DNA of 57,531 nt from Pseudomonas sp. NFIX28 (GCF_900107395.1 NZ_FNPW01000004.1:445418-502948); one strand, 5' to 3'; numbered from the stretch's first letter, positions 16,971 to 26,705 are shown. The notes: generated by a model not told the origin, from the letters alone. Program-made: numbers and translations.

Positions 16971-17636
16971 TCAGTCCAGCAGGGCCAGGGCCTCGGCCGT
17001 GCACTCCTGGATCCGCGCCCAGTCGCCGTTCTTGATCCATTCAGGATCGAGCATCCAGCTGCCGCCGACGCACATCACGTTCTTCAACGCCATGTAGCTC
17101 TTGATATTGGCCGGGCCGACGCCGCCGGTCGGGCAGAATTTCACTTCGCCGAACGGGCCGCCCAGGGCCTTGATCGCGGCCACGCCGCCACTGACTTCCG
17201 CCGGGAACAGCTTGAAGCGGCGATAACCCAGGCTATAGCCCTCCATGATCCCGGAAGCATTGCTGATCCCCGGCAACAGTGGGATCGGGCTGGCGACGCT
17301 GGCCTCCAGCAGATCGCGGGTAATGCCCGGGGTAACGATGAATTGCGAGCCGGCGGCTTCGGCGGCAGCCAGCATCTGGCGATCGAGCACGGTACCGGCA
17401 CCGGTCACTAGTTCCGGGCGCTGTTCGCGCAGGATCTGGATGGCCTTGAGGCCGAACTGCGAGCGCAGGGTCACTTCCAGCGCGGTCAAGCCACCGGCGG
17501 CCAGGGCGTCCGCCAGGGGCAGCACGTCCTGTTCGCGGGCGATGGTGATCACCGGCAGAATCCGCGCCTTGGCGCAGAGGCTGTCGATCAGGGCAACTTT
17601 GTCCGCCATGGAAACGGTCGGTTGTGGGTTTGTCAT
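16971..17636 (-). CDS. eda: KDPG aldolase (2-keto-3-deoxy-6-phosphogluconate aldolase)
   Basis: Cleaves KDPG into pyruvate and glyceraldehyde-3-phosphate, the last Entner-Doudoroff step. The 221 residues form a TIM barrel with ITIAREQDVLPLADALAAGG, the catalytic Glu in LTALEVTLRS, TGAGTV, and the Schiff-base Lys in VKFCPTGGVGPANIKSYMA. I placed the start at 17636 because AAGGA lies 9 nt before it. An earlier in-frame ATG at 17663 would overlap pgl. It is the last gene of the zwf-pgl-eda operon. Confidence 0.95.
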   Translation of the reverse strand: MTNPQPTVSMADKVALIDSLCAKARILPVITIAREQDVLPLADALAAGGLTALEVTLRSQFGLKAIQILREQRPELVTGAGTVLDRQMLAAAEAAGSQFIVTPGITRDLLEASVASPIPLLPGISNASGIMEGYSLGYRRFKLFPAEVSGGVAAIKALGGPFGEVKFCPTGGVGPANIKSYMALKNVMCVGGSWMLDPEWIKNGDWARIQECTAEALALLD

Positions 17637-17653
17637 AGCGGCTGATCCTTGGC

Positions 17654-18367
17654 TCATGGGCACCAGTAAATCTCTAACGGAGGTTGCAGGAAGGCACGAA
17701 TCGGCATCGCGGCGACATCGTCACCAGCCAGTGCGGCTCTCAGGGTGGTCAACTTGGATTGACCGGAAATCGACAGCACGCTGTAGGTGGCCGAGGCCAA
17801 CAAGGCGCGGCTCATGCTCAGGCGCTGGTGCGGCACGCTCGGCGCCAGCATCGGCCAGCAACGGCGCTGGCCGTCGGGTTGCAGGGCTTCGCTCAGGTTC
17901 GGGCTGTTGGGGAACAGGGAGGCGGTGTGACCGTCATCGCCCATGCCCAGGATCAGCACATCGATGCCCGACAGCTCGCCCAACAGGCGATCGGCCTGCG
18001 CGGCCGCCTCTTCGAGGTTCGCCGCGGCGTTGTACAGGCTGAGGAACTTCGCCTTGGCCGCCGGGCCTTGCAGCAGGTAGCGCTTGAGCAGGCCGGCATT
18101 GCTGTCGGCGTGCTCGACCGGTACCCAGCGCTCGTCCGCCAGGGTGATCAGGACCTTGGACCAGTCCAGCTGCTGCTTGGCCAGGTGCTGGAAAAACGCC
18201 ACCGGGCTGCGCCCGCCGGACACCACCAGCGTGGCTTCGCCGCGAACCTGGATCGCCTGGCTCAGTTGCCCGGCCACCTTCAGCGCCAGGCCTTCGGCCA
18301 GCAGCAGCGGGCTGCGGAACTCGTGGGCATGCACGCCCGCGGGCAGTTTCAATTCAGATATCGCCAT
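17654..18367 (-). CDS. pgl: 6-phosphogluconolactonase
   Basis: Hydrolyses 6-phosphogluconolactone to 6-phosphogluconate. The 237-residue DevB-type enzyme shows [31 protein letters not shown] and [13 protein letters not shown], the standard active-site segments. The start at 18367 is chosen over 18382 because GGAGGT sits 6-11 nt before it. The first 14 bp overlap the end of zwf, so the two genes are translationally coupled. Confidence 0.95.
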   Translation of the reverse strand: MAISELKLPAGVHAHEFRSPLLLAEGLALKVAGQLSQAIQVRGEATLVVSGGRSPVAFFQHLAKQQLDWSKVLITLADERWVPVEHADSNAGLLKRYLLQGPAAKAKFLSLYNAAANLEEAAAQADRLLGELSGIDVLILGMGDDGHTASLFPNSPNLSEALQPDGQRRCWPMLAPSVPHQRLSMSRALLASATYSVLSISGQSKLTTLRAALAGDDVAAMPIRAFLQPPLEIYWCP

Positions 18368-19823
18368 ACCACGACCTCCCATCCCGCGTGATCAGTGCAA
18401 TGGAGCTCATCGGCCCCCACGACCCGGCCGCATACGGCTTGGGCGCATCGCCGGACTTCTTCCACCCGGCGATCAATTGGTCACACCACTTCCACGCGGC
18501 TTCGATTTCATCTTTGCGGACAAACAGGTTCTGATTGCCACGCATCACTTCCAGCAACAGCCGCTCGTAGGCATCGGGAATCCGCGCGCTGCGATAGGTG
18601 TCGGAAAAATTCAGCTGCAACGGGCCGCTGCGCAGCTGCATGCCCTTGTCCAAGCCTTGTTCCTTGGTCATCACCCGCAGGGAGATCCCTTCGTCCGGCT
18701 GCAGGCGGATGATCAGTTTGTTGCTGATCTGCAAGCGCTGCTCGGGAGCGAAGATGTAGTGCGACGGCTCCTTGAAGTGGATGACGATCTGCGACAGCTT
18801 CTGCGGCATGCGCTTGCCGGTACGCAGGTAGAACGGCACCCCGGCCCAACGCCAGTTGCGGATGTCGGCCCGCAGGGCAACGAAGGTTTCGGTGTCGCTC
18901 TGGGTGTTGGAATTCTCTTCCTCCAGGTACCCCGGTACCGCCTTGCCTTCGCTGTGCCCGGCGATGTACTGGCCACGCACCACCTGGGTGGTCAGGCCTT
19001 CCGGGCTGATTGGCGCCAGGGCCTTGAGCACCTTGACCTTCTCATCGCGGATGCTGTCGGCCGAAAGGTCGGCGGGCGGGTCCATGGCGATCAGGCAAAG
19101 CAGTTGCAGCAGGTGGTTCTGGATCATGTCCCGCAGCTGGCCGGCCTTGTCGAAATAGCCCCAGCGGCCTTCGATGCCGACCTTCTCGGCCACGGTGATT
19201 TCCACGTGGGAGATGTAGTTCTGGTTCCACTGGGTTTCGAACAGGCTGTTGGCGAAACGCAGGGCGATCAGGTTCTGCACCGTCTCCTTGCCCAGGTAAT
19301 GGTCGATGCGATAGATGCGGTTCTCCGGGAAGAACTGCGCCACCGCGTCGTTGACCTTGCGCGACGATTCCAGGTCCGAACCGATGGGCTTTTCCAGCAC
19401 CACGCGAGTGTTTTCGCTCAGGCCAGCCTTCGACAGGTTCTCGCAGATCGCGCCGTACACCGCCGCCGGCGTGGCGAAATAGGCGATCAGGCGTTGCTCG
19501 CTGCCGGCCATCTCGGCCAGGGCGAGGTAATCCTCGGCCTTGAGGAAGTCCACGTGCAGGTAGCTCAGGCGCGCCAGGAAGCGCTCCAGCACCGCGGCAT
19601 CGATCTCCTTGGCGCCTACGTACTTGCGCAGCTGCGCTTCAATGAACGCCAGGTGTTGCTGCTCGCTGCCCGGCTCGCGAGCCAGGGCGAGAATGCGCGT
19701 GTCGTCGTGCAGCAGGCCGGCACCATCGAGTTGATAGAGGGCAGGAAACAATTTGCGAAGCGCCAGATCGCCCAGCGCGCCGAACAAGGCGAAGGTGCAC
19801 GGTTCAACCGTTATCGAAGGCAT
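18354..19823 (-). CDS. zwf: glucose-6-phosphate 1-dehydrogenase
   Basis: Oxidises glucose-6-phosphate to the lactone with reduction of NADP+ (or NAD+). The 489-residue protein has the N-terminal nucleotide-binding motif [19 protein letters not shown], the catalytic signature [14 protein letters not shown] (about 175-188), and the conserved [11 protein letters not shown]. It is the first gene of zwf-pgl-eda and is divergent from hexR. The zwf leader carries a HexR-type box and an AAGAACAA sequence just before the ATG that resembles an Hfq/Crc target. Confidence 0.96.
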   Translation of the reverse strand: MPSITVEPCTFALFGALGDLALRKLFPALYQLDGAGLLHDDTRILALAREPGSEQQHLAFIEAQLRKYVGAKEIDAAVLERFLARLSYLHVDFLKAEDYLALAEMAGSEQRLIAYFATPAAVYGAICENLSKAGLSENTRVVLEKPIGSDLESSRKVNDAVAQFFPENRIYRIDHYLGKETVQNLIALRFANSLFETQWNQNYISHVEITVAEKVGIEGRWGYFDKAGQLRDMIQNHLLQLLCLIAMDPPADLSADSIRDEKVKVLKALAPISPEGLTTQVVRGQYIAGHSEGKAVPGYLEEENSNTQSDTETFVALRADIRNWRWAGVPFYLRTGKRMPQKLSQIVIHFKEPSHYIFAPEQRLQISNKLIIRLQPDEGISLRVMTKEQGLDKGMQLRSGPLQLNFSDTYRSARIPDAYERLLLEVMRGNQNLFVRKDEIEAAWKWCDQLIAGWKKSGDAPKPYAAGSWGPMSSIALITRDGRSWYGDI

Positions 19824-20023
19824 GATGTTTGTTCTTTTATCAAGTTAAGCTACAAATACCTTTTTTCAAGGCATCACTCAAGGGAAAATGTAGTAATAAC
19901 CACAACATTTTAGCAAAATATAGATTCGAAGTGGTGGTCAGTCAGAGCCATCAGTAGGATAGGCCACCGCCGAAGACCGGCTAAGACCGGCTTCCTTTGC
20001 ATTGCCGAACCAGGAAAACCTTA
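19824..20023. promoter_or_regulatory. zwf/hexR divergent promoter with HexR-type box
   Basis: The AT-rich 200-bp divergent region holds the inverted repeat TGTAGTAATAACCACA (19889-19904). Read as TAGT-N7-ACAA (19891-19905), it differs by one base from the TTGT-N7-ACAA HexR consensus of P. putida. In that species KDPG releases HexR from such sites. Its place ~70 bp upstream of zwf fits repression of zwf. Confidence 0.65.
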
Positions 20024-20893
20024 ATGGACCGCGTGCGAAATCTTCTGGAACAGATCCAGAACCGCCTTGAAGAATTGAACAAGGCTGAACGTAAAGTCGC
20101 CGAAGTCATCCTGCTCAACCCGCAGCAGGCGACCCGCTTCAGTATCGCCGCCCTCGCCCAGGCCGCTTCGGTCAGCGAGCCGACGGTCAACCGCTTCTGC
20201 CGCTCGTTCGGCGTCAGCGGCTACCCCGAACTCAAGCTGCAACTGGCGCAGAGCCTGGCCAGCGGCGCGGCCTACGTCAGCCGCGCGGTGGAAGCCGACG
20301 ATAATCCCGAGGCCTACACCCAGAAAATCTTCGGCAGCGCCATCGCCTCGCTGGACAGCGCCTGCCAGGCCCTGGACCCGAACCTGATCAGCCGCGCCGT
20401 CGACCTGCTGATCCAGGCCCGGCAGATCCATTTCTTCGGCCTCGGTGCCTCGGCGCCGGTGGCGCTGGATGCGCAGCACAAGTTCTTCCGCTTCAACCTG
20501 GCCGTTACCGCCCACGCCGATGTGCTGATGCAACGGATGATTGCCTCGGTAGCCCATACCGGCGAGCTGTTCGTGATCATTTCCTACACCGGGCGCACCC
20601 GCGAGCTGGTGGAAGTGGCGCGCATCGCCCGGGAGAACGGCGCCTCGGTACTGGGCCTGACCGCCGAGAACTCGCCGCTGGCCAAGGCCAGCACCCTGAG
20701 CCTGAATATCCCGCTGCCGGAAGACACCGACATCTACATGCCAATGACGTCGCGGATCATCCAGCTCACCGTGCTCGACGTCCTCGCCACCGGCATGACC
20801 CTGCGCCGTGGCGTGGACTTCCAGCCGCACCTGCGCAAGATCAAGGAAAGCCTCAACGCCAGCCGCTACCCCATAGGCGACGAGTTCGGCTGA
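20024..20893 (+). CDS. hexR: HexR transcriptional repressor (RpiR family)
   Basis: Represses the glucose catabolic genes zwf, edd and gap in Pseudomonas; KDPG is the inducer. The 289 residues comprise an N-terminal RpiR helix-turn-helix (about 1-77, with [20 protein letters not shown] and [20 protein letters not shown]) and a C-terminal SIS sugar-phosphate-binding domain (about 125-255, with [18 protein letters not shown] and [19 protein letters not shown]). The ATG at 20024 has AGGAAAA upstream; an earlier in-frame codon at 19997 is less likely. It is divergent from zwf. Confidence 0.95.
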   Translation: MDRVRNLLEQIQNRLEELNKAERKVAEVILLNPQQATRFSIAALAQAASVSEPTVNRFCRSFGVSGYPELKLQLAQSLASGAAYVSRAVEADDNPEAYTQKIFGSAIASLDSACQALDPNLISRAVDLLIQARQIHFFGLGASAPVALDAQHKFFRFNLAVTAHADVLMQRMIASVAHTGELFVIISYTGRTRELVEVARIARENGASVLGLTAENSPLAKASTLSLNIPLPEDTDIYMPMTSRIIQLTVLDVLATGMTLRRGVDFQPHLRKIKESLNASRYPIGDEFG

Positions 20894-20910
20894 GGCCCGC
20901 AGGGCCAGTA

Positions 20911-20996
20911 CTGCCTGTATCGGCCTGTATCGGCCTGTATCGGCCTGTATCGGCCTGTATCGGCCTGTATCGGCCTGTATCGGCCTGTATCGGCCT
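20911..20996. repeat. 10-bp tandem repeat, about 8.5 copies
   Basis: The unit CGGCCTGTAT is repeated seven times exactly from 20921 to 20990, with a near-copy before it (CTGCCTGTAT) and a partial unit after it. It starts 18 bp past the hexR stop and runs into a REP pair. A 10-bp period means copy-number changes would shift the reading frame of anything through it, but no gene appears to use it. Confidence 0.95.
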
Positions 20997-20997
20997 T

Positions 20998-21066
20998 ATC
21001 GCGGGCAAGCCTCGCTCCTACAGAGGCATTCGCATATCCCTGCAGGAGCGAGGCTTGCCCGCGATG
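20998..21066. repeat. REP pair (family A)
   Basis: ATCGCGGGCAAGCCTCGCTC and its inverted partner GAGCGAGGCTTGCCCGCGAT are separated by ~25 bp, directly after the 10-bp tandem repeat. Confidence 0.9.
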
Positions 21067-21088
21067 ACGGCATAAGCCCCCACGCAAC

Positions 21089-21964
21089 TCAAGCCTGAGC
21101 GGCGTTCATCTCCAGCCCCGCCCGCGCCTGCAGGCTCAGGTGCGCCCGCTCCCCCGGCGCCAGGCACAGGCTGTCGGTGCCCCCCGCCGCCGCCTCGACG
21201 CAGACAAATCCGGACACTTCGTTCCAGCTCACCCCAAGCAACGGCCGGCTGCCCGGATGCCAGACCACGGTGTCGGCGGTGTCGCCGGTGTCGATGCGCA
21301 ATTCGCGCTGCCAGGCGTGGTCCTTGAGCTGCAATTCGCCTTCATGCTGGAACACCCGCTGGCAGCCGCCATCGACCCGCAACTCGCCCGTTTGCCGGCA
21401 TGCCTGGCGGCTCAACTGGTCGTAACCCTCGGCGCCGTCGAGCCCAGACAGCGCTACCTCACCGACGTCGCCAATACGCCAGTAGGCGTGCAAAGCCTGG
21501 CTCAACTGGCATGGCAGGCTGTCCTGGTGCTCGGTGCTCAGGCGCAAGTCCATGCTGTCGCCCAGGTGCGCGTGCAGGTCGACCTGCCAATCGCACAGCT
21601 GCAATTGCCAATGCAGGTACACGCCCTCGTCGTCGCTGCGACTGTCGAGCAGTTTCCAGTCGATCAGCCGGGCCCAGCCATGGGACGGCCAGGCGTTTTC
21701 GCTCGGGTGACGGCCGTACCAGGGCCAGCACACCGGCACCCCGCCACGGATCGCCCCGACCTGCGGCCACTTCGCCGCGCACCACAGCCAGGGCTTCTGC
21801 CCCGTCGGCTGGAAATGCAGGAGCTGCGCGCCCTGGCGACTGAACACCGCCTGGCACAGCGGATGGTCGATCACCAGCACGTCGCGCATCTGATAGCGCT
21901 CCCAGGCGAAGGTCGGGCGCTCGCGCAAGGATTTGAAAAAGCGTTGTAGCGGATGCTCATGCAT
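21089..21964 (-). CDS. D-hexose-6-phosphate mutarotase (YeaD-like)
   Basis: Speeds interconversion of alpha and beta anomers of glucose-6-phosphate. The 291-residue aldose-1-epimerase-like beta fold includes WPQVGAIRGGVPVCWPWYGR, HGWARLIDWKLLD (catalytic His region) and ALHAYWRIGDVGEVALSGL. It is downstream of oprB in the same direction, but a terminator at 22141-22170 lies between them, so it probably has its own promoter. Its role agrees with the glucose-6-phosphate made by Glk and used by Zwf nearby. Confidence 0.9.
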   Translation of the reverse strand: MHEHPLQRFFKSLRERPTFAWERYQMRDVLVIDHPLCQAVFSRQGAQLLHFQPTGQKPWLWCAAKWPQVGAIRGGVPVCWPWYGRHPSENAWPSHGWARLIDWKLLDSRSDDEGVYLHWQLQLCDWQVDLHAHLGDSMDLRLSTEHQDSLPCQLSQALHAYWRIGDVGEVALSGLDGAEGYDQLSRQACRQTGELRVDGGCQRVFQHEGELQLKDHAWQRELRIDTGDTADTVVWHPGSRPLLGVSWNEVSGFVCVEAAAGGTDSLCLAPGERAHLSLQARAGLEMNAAQA

Positions 21965-22021
21965 GGGCCACGGTCCTGAAGATCATTGCTGTACCGATAT
22001 TCATCATTGATGCGCAAAGCC

Positions 22022-22123
22022 CTGTAGCCGCTGCCGCAGGCTGCGATAAGGCCGCAGGCCTTTAGCGATCTTGAGGACGCTACGGCCGTTCCGGCCGATC
22101 GCAGCCTGCGGCAGCGGCTACAG
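22022..22123. repeat. family-B inverted REP-like pair
   Basis: CTGTAGCCGCTGCCGCAGGC and its complement ending CAGCGGCTACAG flank ~60 bp between the mutarotase and oprB. Confidence 0.85.
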
Positions 22124-22140
22124 GGAACGGGTTCGTCCCC

Positions 22141-22170
22141 AAAAAAAAGCGGATAGCCAAGGCCATCCGC
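22141..22170 (-). terminator. rho-independent terminator of gtsABCD-oprB
   Basis: The stem GCGGATGGCC / GGCTATCCGC (22149-22158 with 22161-22170, one G-U pair) is followed on the minus strand by eight T, 40 bp past the oprB stop. Confidence 0.9.
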
Positions 22171-22209
22171 AAAAATGCGCACATAGAGGAGGAGCTTATC
22201 GCAACAGCG

Positions 22210-23559
22210 TTAGAACACCGACTGAATTTTCAGGCCGGCCACCAGGGCGTTGTCGACTTCATCCACACCGCCCGGATGGGTGATGTATTGCAGGTTGGGA
22301 CGCACGGTCAGCCAGTTGGTGACATGGAAACCGTAGTTGATTTCATAGTTGTATTCAGTCTCGCGCAGTGGCGAGAACAGCGGATCGTCGTAGTTGCTGA
22401 CGCCGTTGGTGTCATTGAGCAACTGGGCGTTCTTCTTCACGTCGTCGTTGACATGGATACGGGCGAAACCGATGCCGACGTCGTCCTTCGGACGGGCGTC
22501 GAACGGGCCTTTGTAGACGAACATCAGCGACTGGTAGTTGTCGATGAAGTTGGTGTCCTTGTCGTGGAACGTGGCGTTGGCCGCGATGTTCAGGCCGCGG
22601 GTCGCATCGCCGTTGTGAGTGGTGAGTTGCTGCTGCCCGACGAACCAGTAGCCGTGCTTGCTGCTGTGCACGCGATAGCTTTCACCGGTGACGGCCGCGT
22701 CCTGGCCATTGACGTCTTCGCGCACGTCGCTGGCATCGGCCGTGCTCTTGTAGTAACCCACGCGGTACTCACCCGGCAGGTTGTTGACCTTCGGCGACCA
22801 GACCAGCTCGACCGGCAGGACGGTGCCCTTGGTACCGCTGCCGCTGAGCTTGAAGCCGTTGCCGTGCTCCAGTTGCGACGGGTTCTGGTTGTACGCGCCG
22901 ATCTGCGCATACAGCTCGGGGGTGATGTGGTATTTCACGCGCAGCGCCGCCTGGCTGACGGGCCAGTTGTACCAGATGTTGGTCGCCCAGTTGCCCACCT
23001 GGGAGCCGCAGAACGCCAGGTTCTGGAAGTCGCAGGGGAAGGTGTTGAAGTCTTCGCCTTCGCCGAAGTAACCGGCCTTGACGTCCAGCTTGCCGTCGAG
23101 GAACTGGTGCTGGATCCACAATTGGGTCAGGCGGACCATATGGCCACGGCCGTAGACTTCCTGGGAGGAACTCAAGGTCCCGGCACGCGGGTCGCCGATA
23201 CGGTCGTTGGAGATGTTTTCGCCGTTACGGTTGGTCAGCTGGATCTTGGCCTGGGTGTTGTCCCAGCCCCACAGTTTTTCCAGGTCCAGGGCCACGCCCA
23301 GGCCGAACTGGTCGCTGTAGCGCCCGGTCTTGTCGTCGTTGTAGCCGCCATGCAGGTTGGCGCCCATTTCGCCAACGTAATCGGCCTTGATGTCGATCCC
23401 CCGCTCGATCAGCTTGGTCCGCTCGCCGCCCCAGTCGCCGGTCATCCATTTCGAATCGGCACTGAACGCTTCGTCAGCGTGCGCGCTACCGGCCAGGGTC
23501 ATGGCCGCAATCGCTGACAACTGGCAGATCAAGCGTGCATTGGTGCTCTTGTTTTTCAT
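22210..23559 (-). CDS. oprB: carbohydrate-selective porin OprB
   Basis: An outer-membrane porin for glucose and related sugars. The 449-residue precursor starts with a signal peptide (about 1-28, ending GSAHADEAF). The mature part shows alternating beta strands with conserved OprB pieces (MTGDWGGERTKLIERGIDIK, LTQLWIQHQF, the Cys pair FPCDFQNLAFCGSQ) and ends with the outer-membrane signature aromatic residue (IQSVF). It is the fifth gene after gtsABCD and probably cotranscribed. The leader has overlapping AATAACAA / AACAATAA motifs (23576-23586), likely Hfq/Crc sites. Confidence 0.95.
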   Translation of the reverse strand: MKNKSTNARLICQLSAIAAMTLAGSAHADEAFSADSKWMTGDWGGERTKLIERGIDIKADYVGEMGANLHGGYNDDKTGRYSDQFGLGVALDLEKLWGWDNTQAKIQLTNRNGENISNDRIGDPRAGTLSSSQEVYGRGHMVRLTQLWIQHQFLDGKLDVKAGYFGEGEDFNTFPCDFQNLAFCGSQVGNWATNIWYNWPVSQAALRVKYHITPELYAQIGAYNQNPSQLEHGNGFKLSGSGTKGTVLPVELVWSPKVNNLPGEYRVGYYKSTADASDVREDVNGQDAAVTGESYRVHSSKHGYWFVGQQQLTTHNGDATRGLNIAANATFHDKDTNFIDNYQSLMFVYKGPFDARPKDDVGIGFARIHVNDDVKKNAQLLNDTNGVSNYDDPLFSPLRETEYNYEINYGFHVTNWLTVRPNLQYITHPGGVDEVDNALVAGLKIQSVF

Positions 23560-23575
23560 CCCTACATCCTCGTCT

Positions 23576-23586
23576 TTATTGTTATT
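23576..23586 (-). promoter_or_regulatory. Hfq/Crc-type CA motif in the oprB leader
   Basis: Overlapping AATAACAA and AACAATAA lie about 17-27 nt upstream of the oprB ATG. They match the AAYAAYAA target of Hfq/Crc-type translational repression. Confidence 0.5.
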
Positions 23587-23680
23587 AACTGTTTTTCTCT
23601 AACGCGGTTTACACCTGATGCGACGGATGACAGGCCATCCGCCGCGCATTCGGTATGTCCTTGCTCCAATAACGCGGGCT

Positions 23681-24841
23681 TCAACGCCCCTTGAACTGCG
23701 CCACGTTGCTGGCATGGGCGGAGGCGGACGCAGGGGCCGCAACACCCAGGCGCTCGCCACTCTTGGCATCGAACAGCAAGACCTTGGCCGGATCGAATTG
23801 CAGGGTCAGGGTTTCGCCGACCTGCGGCGCCACATCCGGCGCCAGGCGGCAGCAGACCTTGGTGCCGTTGAGGTTGACGAACACCAGGGTGTCCGGACCG
23901 GTCGGCTCGGTGACCTGGACCTCGGCGCGCAGGGTCGGCAGGCCGTTGCCCTCGCCGTTCGCCAGGCCGATCTGTTCCGGGCGGATGCCGAGAATCACTT
24001 CGCGGTCTTCCAGGCCGGCGTCCTGCATGCCCAAAGGCAGCTCGCAACGCGCCTGGCCGCTGTCCAGCAGGGCCAGCAGGCGGCCGTCCTTGCGCTGCAG
24101 GCGCAGGGGGATGAAGTTCATCGGCGGCGAACCGATGAAGCTCGCCACGAACAGGTTGGCCGGGTCGTTGTAGATCTGCTTCGGGGTACCGAACTGCTGG
24201 ATGATGCCGTCCTTCATCACCGCCACCTTGTCGCCCAGGGTCATGGCTTCGATCTGGTCGTGGGTGACGTAGACCGTGGTGGTTTTCAGGCGCTGGTGCA
24301 TCAGCTTCATTTCGGTGCGCATCTCGACCCGCAGCTTGGCGTCGAGGTTGGACAGCGGTTCGTCGAACAGATATATCTTCGGCCGCCGCGCCAGGGCCCG
24401 GCCCATGGCCACGCGCTGTTGCTGGCCACCGGACAACTGGCCCGGCTTGCGACTGAGCAGGTGTTCGATCTGCAGCAGCTTGGCCACCCGCGCCACTTCC
24501 TCATCGATCTCGGCGGCCGGCATCTTGCGGATCTTCAGGCCGAAGGCGATGTTGTCGCGCACGCTCATGGTCGGGTACAGCGCGTAGGACTGGAACACCA
24601 TGGCGATGTCCCGGTCCTTGGGGCTCATGCCGCTAATGTCGGCGTCATCCACCAGGATCGCCCCACCGCTGATGTTTTCCAGGCCGGCGATGCAGTTCAT
24701 CAAGGTGGATTTACCGCAGCCCGAAGGCCCCACGAGAATCAGGAACTCGCCGTCATCGATCTTCAGCTCGATGTTCTTCAGGGTGTCCGGCAAGCCGCTG
24801 CCGTAGGTCTTGTTGACGTTGCGTAATTCGAGAGTTGCCAT
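23681..24841 (-). CDS. gtsD: glucose ABC transporter ATP-binding protein GtsD (MalK-like)
   Basis: Energises glucose import. This 386-residue MalK/UgpC-type ATPase has Walker A GPSGCGKSTLMNCIAGLE (about 38), the Q loop, the signature LSGGQQQRVAMGRALAR (about 135), Walker B KIYLFDEPLSNLDAKLR, the H loop VYVTHDQIEAMTLGDKV, and the C-terminal OB-type regulatory domain from about residue 245. It starts 3 bp after the gtsC stop. Confidence 0.95.
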   Translation of the reverse strand: MATLELRNVNKTYGSGLPDTLKNIELKIDDGEFLILVGPSGCGKSTLMNCIAGLENISGGAILVDDADISGMSPKDRDIAMVFQSYALYPTMSVRDNIAFGLKIRKMPAAEIDEEVARVAKLLQIEHLLSRKPGQLSGGQQQRVAMGRALARRPKIYLFDEPLSNLDAKLRVEMRTEMKLMHQRLKTTTVYVTHDQIEAMTLGDKVAVMKDGIIQQFGTPKQIYNDPANLFVASFIGSPPMNFIPLRLQRKDGRLLALLDSGQARCELPLGMQDAGLEDREVILGIRPEQIGLANGEGNGLPTLRAEVQVTEPTGPDTLVFVNLNGTKVCCRLAPDVAPQVGETLTLQFDPAKVLLFDAKSGERLGVAAPASASAHASNVAQFKGR

Positions 24842-24844
24842 CTT

Positions 24845-25690
24845 TTACCCCTTGACCGCGCCGGACGTCAGCCCACGCAGGAAATACTTGCCAGCGAATA
24901 TGTAGACCAGCAGTGTCGGCAGCCCAGCGATCATCGCCGCCGCCATGTCAACGTTGTATTCCTTGGCCCCGGTGCTGGTGTTGACCAGGTTGTTCAGGGC
25001 CACGGTGATCGGCTGCGCATCGCCGCTGGCGAACACCACGCCGAACAGGAAGTCGTTCCAGATCTGGGTGAACTGCCAGATCAGGCAGACCATGACGATC
25101 GGCACCGACATCGGCAGCAGGATCTTGCCGAAGATGGTGAAGAAGCCCGCGCCGTCCAAACGCGCGGCCTTGACCAGGGCGTCCGGGATGCTCACGTAGT
25201 AGTTGCGGAAGAACAAAGTGGTGAACGCCAGCCCGTAGACCACGTGCACCAGCACCAGGCCGCTGGTGGTGTTGGCCAGGCCGAACTTGCCGAGGGTGAA
25301 CGACGCCGGCAGCAGCACGGTCTGGAACGGCAGGAAGCAGCCGAACAGCAGCAGGCCGAAGAACAGCTGCGAACCGCGAAAGCGCCACATCGACAGCACG
25401 TAGCCGTTCATGGCACCGACGAACGTCGAGATGATCACCGCCGGCACGGTGATCTTCACCGAGTTCCAGAAGTAGCCGCCCACGGTGTCCCAGGCCTTGA
25501 TCCAGCCGATGCCGTCGATCACGGTCGGCCAGCTCAGCAGGTTGCCGGTACGGATGTCTTCCGGGGTCTTGAAGCTGGTCAGCAGCATCACCACCAGCGG
25601 CACCAGGTACACCGCCGCAGCCAGCAGCAGGGTGGCGTAAATGGCGATGCGGCTGAAGTTCAGCGCAGGTTTTCCGAGCTGGTTAGTCAT
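24845..25690 (-). CDS. gtsC: glucose ABC transporter permease GtsC
   Basis: A 281-residue inner-membrane permease of the MalG/UgpE type. About six transmembrane segments are visible (for example IYATLLLAAAVYLVPLVVML at 13-37, ITVPAVIISTFVGAMNGYVL near 83). The EAA loop DALVKAARLDGAGFFTIFGKI near 180 contacts the ATPase. Its first 8 bp overlap the end of gtsB. Confidence 0.93.
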   Translation of the reverse strand: MTNQLGKPALNFSRIAIYATLLLAAAVYLVPLVVMLLTSFKTPEDIRTGNLLSWPTVIDGIGWIKAWDTVGGYFWNSVKITVPAVIISTFVGAMNGYVLSMWRFRGSQLFFGLLLFGCFLPFQTVLLPASFTLGKFGLANTTSGLVLVHVVYGLAFTTLFFRNYYVSIPDALVKAARLDGAGFFTIFGKILLPMSVPIVMVCLIWQFTQIWNDFLFGVVFASGDAQPITVALNNLVNTSTGAKEYNVDMAAAMIAGLPTLLVYIFAGKYFLRGLTSGAVKG

Positions 25691-26591
25691 GGCGTTTGCC
25701 TCGCAGTTCGGAGTACAGGTACGGCACCAGGATGGTCAGCACGGCGCCCAGCATCAGCATGGCGCTGGCCGAACCGATACCCATCTGCCCACGGCTGAAG
25801 GTGAAGGAATACATGAACATCGCCGGCAGGTCGGACGAGTAGCCAGGCCCGCCAGCGGTCATCGCCGCCACCAGGTCGAAGCTCTTGATCGCGATGTGCG
25901 CGAGGATCATGAAGGCGCTGAAGAACACCGGGCGCAGGCTCGGCAGGACGATCTTCAGGTAGATGGTCGGCAGGCTCGCGCCATCGACCTGGGCGGCGCG
26001 GATGATCGACTGGTCGACCCCGCGCAAGCCGGCGAGGAACATCGCCATGACAAAGCCCGAGGCCTGCCACACGGCGGCGATCACCAGGCAATACACCACG
26101 CGATCCTGATCCACCAGCCAGTCCAGGCGAAAGCCTTCCCAGCCCCAGTCACGCAGCATCTTGTCCAGGCCCAGGCCCGGGTTGAGCAGCCATTTCCAGG
26201 CGGTACCGGTGACGATCATCGAGAGCGCCATCGGGTACAGGTAGACGGTGCGGATAAAGCCTTCCTTGCGGATGCGCTGGTCCAGCAGCACCGCCAGGAA
26301 CACCCCGAGCACCAGGCTGATGCCGATGAACATGCCGCCGAACAGCGCCAGGTTCTTGCTCGCCACCCACCAGCGGTCGTTGTCCATCAGCCGCATGTAT
26401 TGCTGCAGGCCGACCCACTTGTAGCTCGGCATGAAGCTGGAGTTGGTGAAGGACAGAATAAACGTCCAGATGATGTAACCGTAGAAACCGACCAGGACGA
26501 TCAGCATGCTCGGCGCCAGAACCAATTTTGGGAGCCAGCGTTGCAGCGCGTCGAACGGTGAGGCTTTGCTGAAAACCGCCACAGAGCTCAT
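25683..26591 (-). CDS. gtsB: glucose ABC transporter permease GtsB
   Basis: A 302-residue permease of the MalF/UgpA type with six membrane segments (for example LVLAPSMLIVLVGFYGYIIW near 18-40) and the EAA loop QSIIRAAQVDGASLPTIYLK near 215. I placed the start at 26591 (MSSVAVFSKASPFDALQR). An extension to 26690 would read through a REP element and lacks family character. It pairs with GtsC to form the glucose channel. Confidence 0.92.
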   Translation of the reverse strand: MSSVAVFSKASPFDALQRWLPKLVLAPSMLIVLVGFYGYIIWTFILSFTNSSFMPSYKWVGLQQYMRLMDNDRWWVASKNLALFGGMFIGISLVLGVFLAVLLDQRIRKEGFIRTVYLYPMALSMIVTGTAWKWLLNPGLGLDKMLRDWGWEGFRLDWLVDQDRVVYCLVIAAVWQASGFVMAMFLAGLRGVDQSIIRAAQVDGASLPTIYLKIVLPSLRPVFFSAFMILAHIAIKSFDLVAAMTAGGPGYSSDLPAMFMYSFTFSRGQMGIGSASAMLMLGAVLTILVPYLYSELRGKRHD

Positions 26592-26621
26592 CGGGATAAT
26601 CCAGTTTGAAGGAGTGAATAT

Positions 26622-26705
26622 CTGTAGGAGCGAAGCTTGCTCGCGATGAACGATCACGCATCGTGTCAGATACGACGCTTTCGCGGGCAAGCCTCGCTCC
26701 TACAG
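26622..26705. repeat. REP pair (family A)
   Basis: CTGTAGGAGCGAAGCTTGCT and its inverted partner CGGGCAAGCCTCGCTCCTAC sit between gtsA and gtsB. REP hairpins inside an operon often stabilise the upstream mRNA, which would favour high gtsA expression. Confidence 0.85.

Noticed and set aside
20911..20996. A possible CRISPR-like array
   Set aside because: Units are 10 bp and directly abutting with no spacers, and no cas genes are nearby.
20866..21087. A small minus-strand frame with a repetitive peptide (DTGRYRPIQA units)
   Set aside because: It is produced by translating the 10-bp tandem repeat; no ribosome-binding site or conserved flank supports it.
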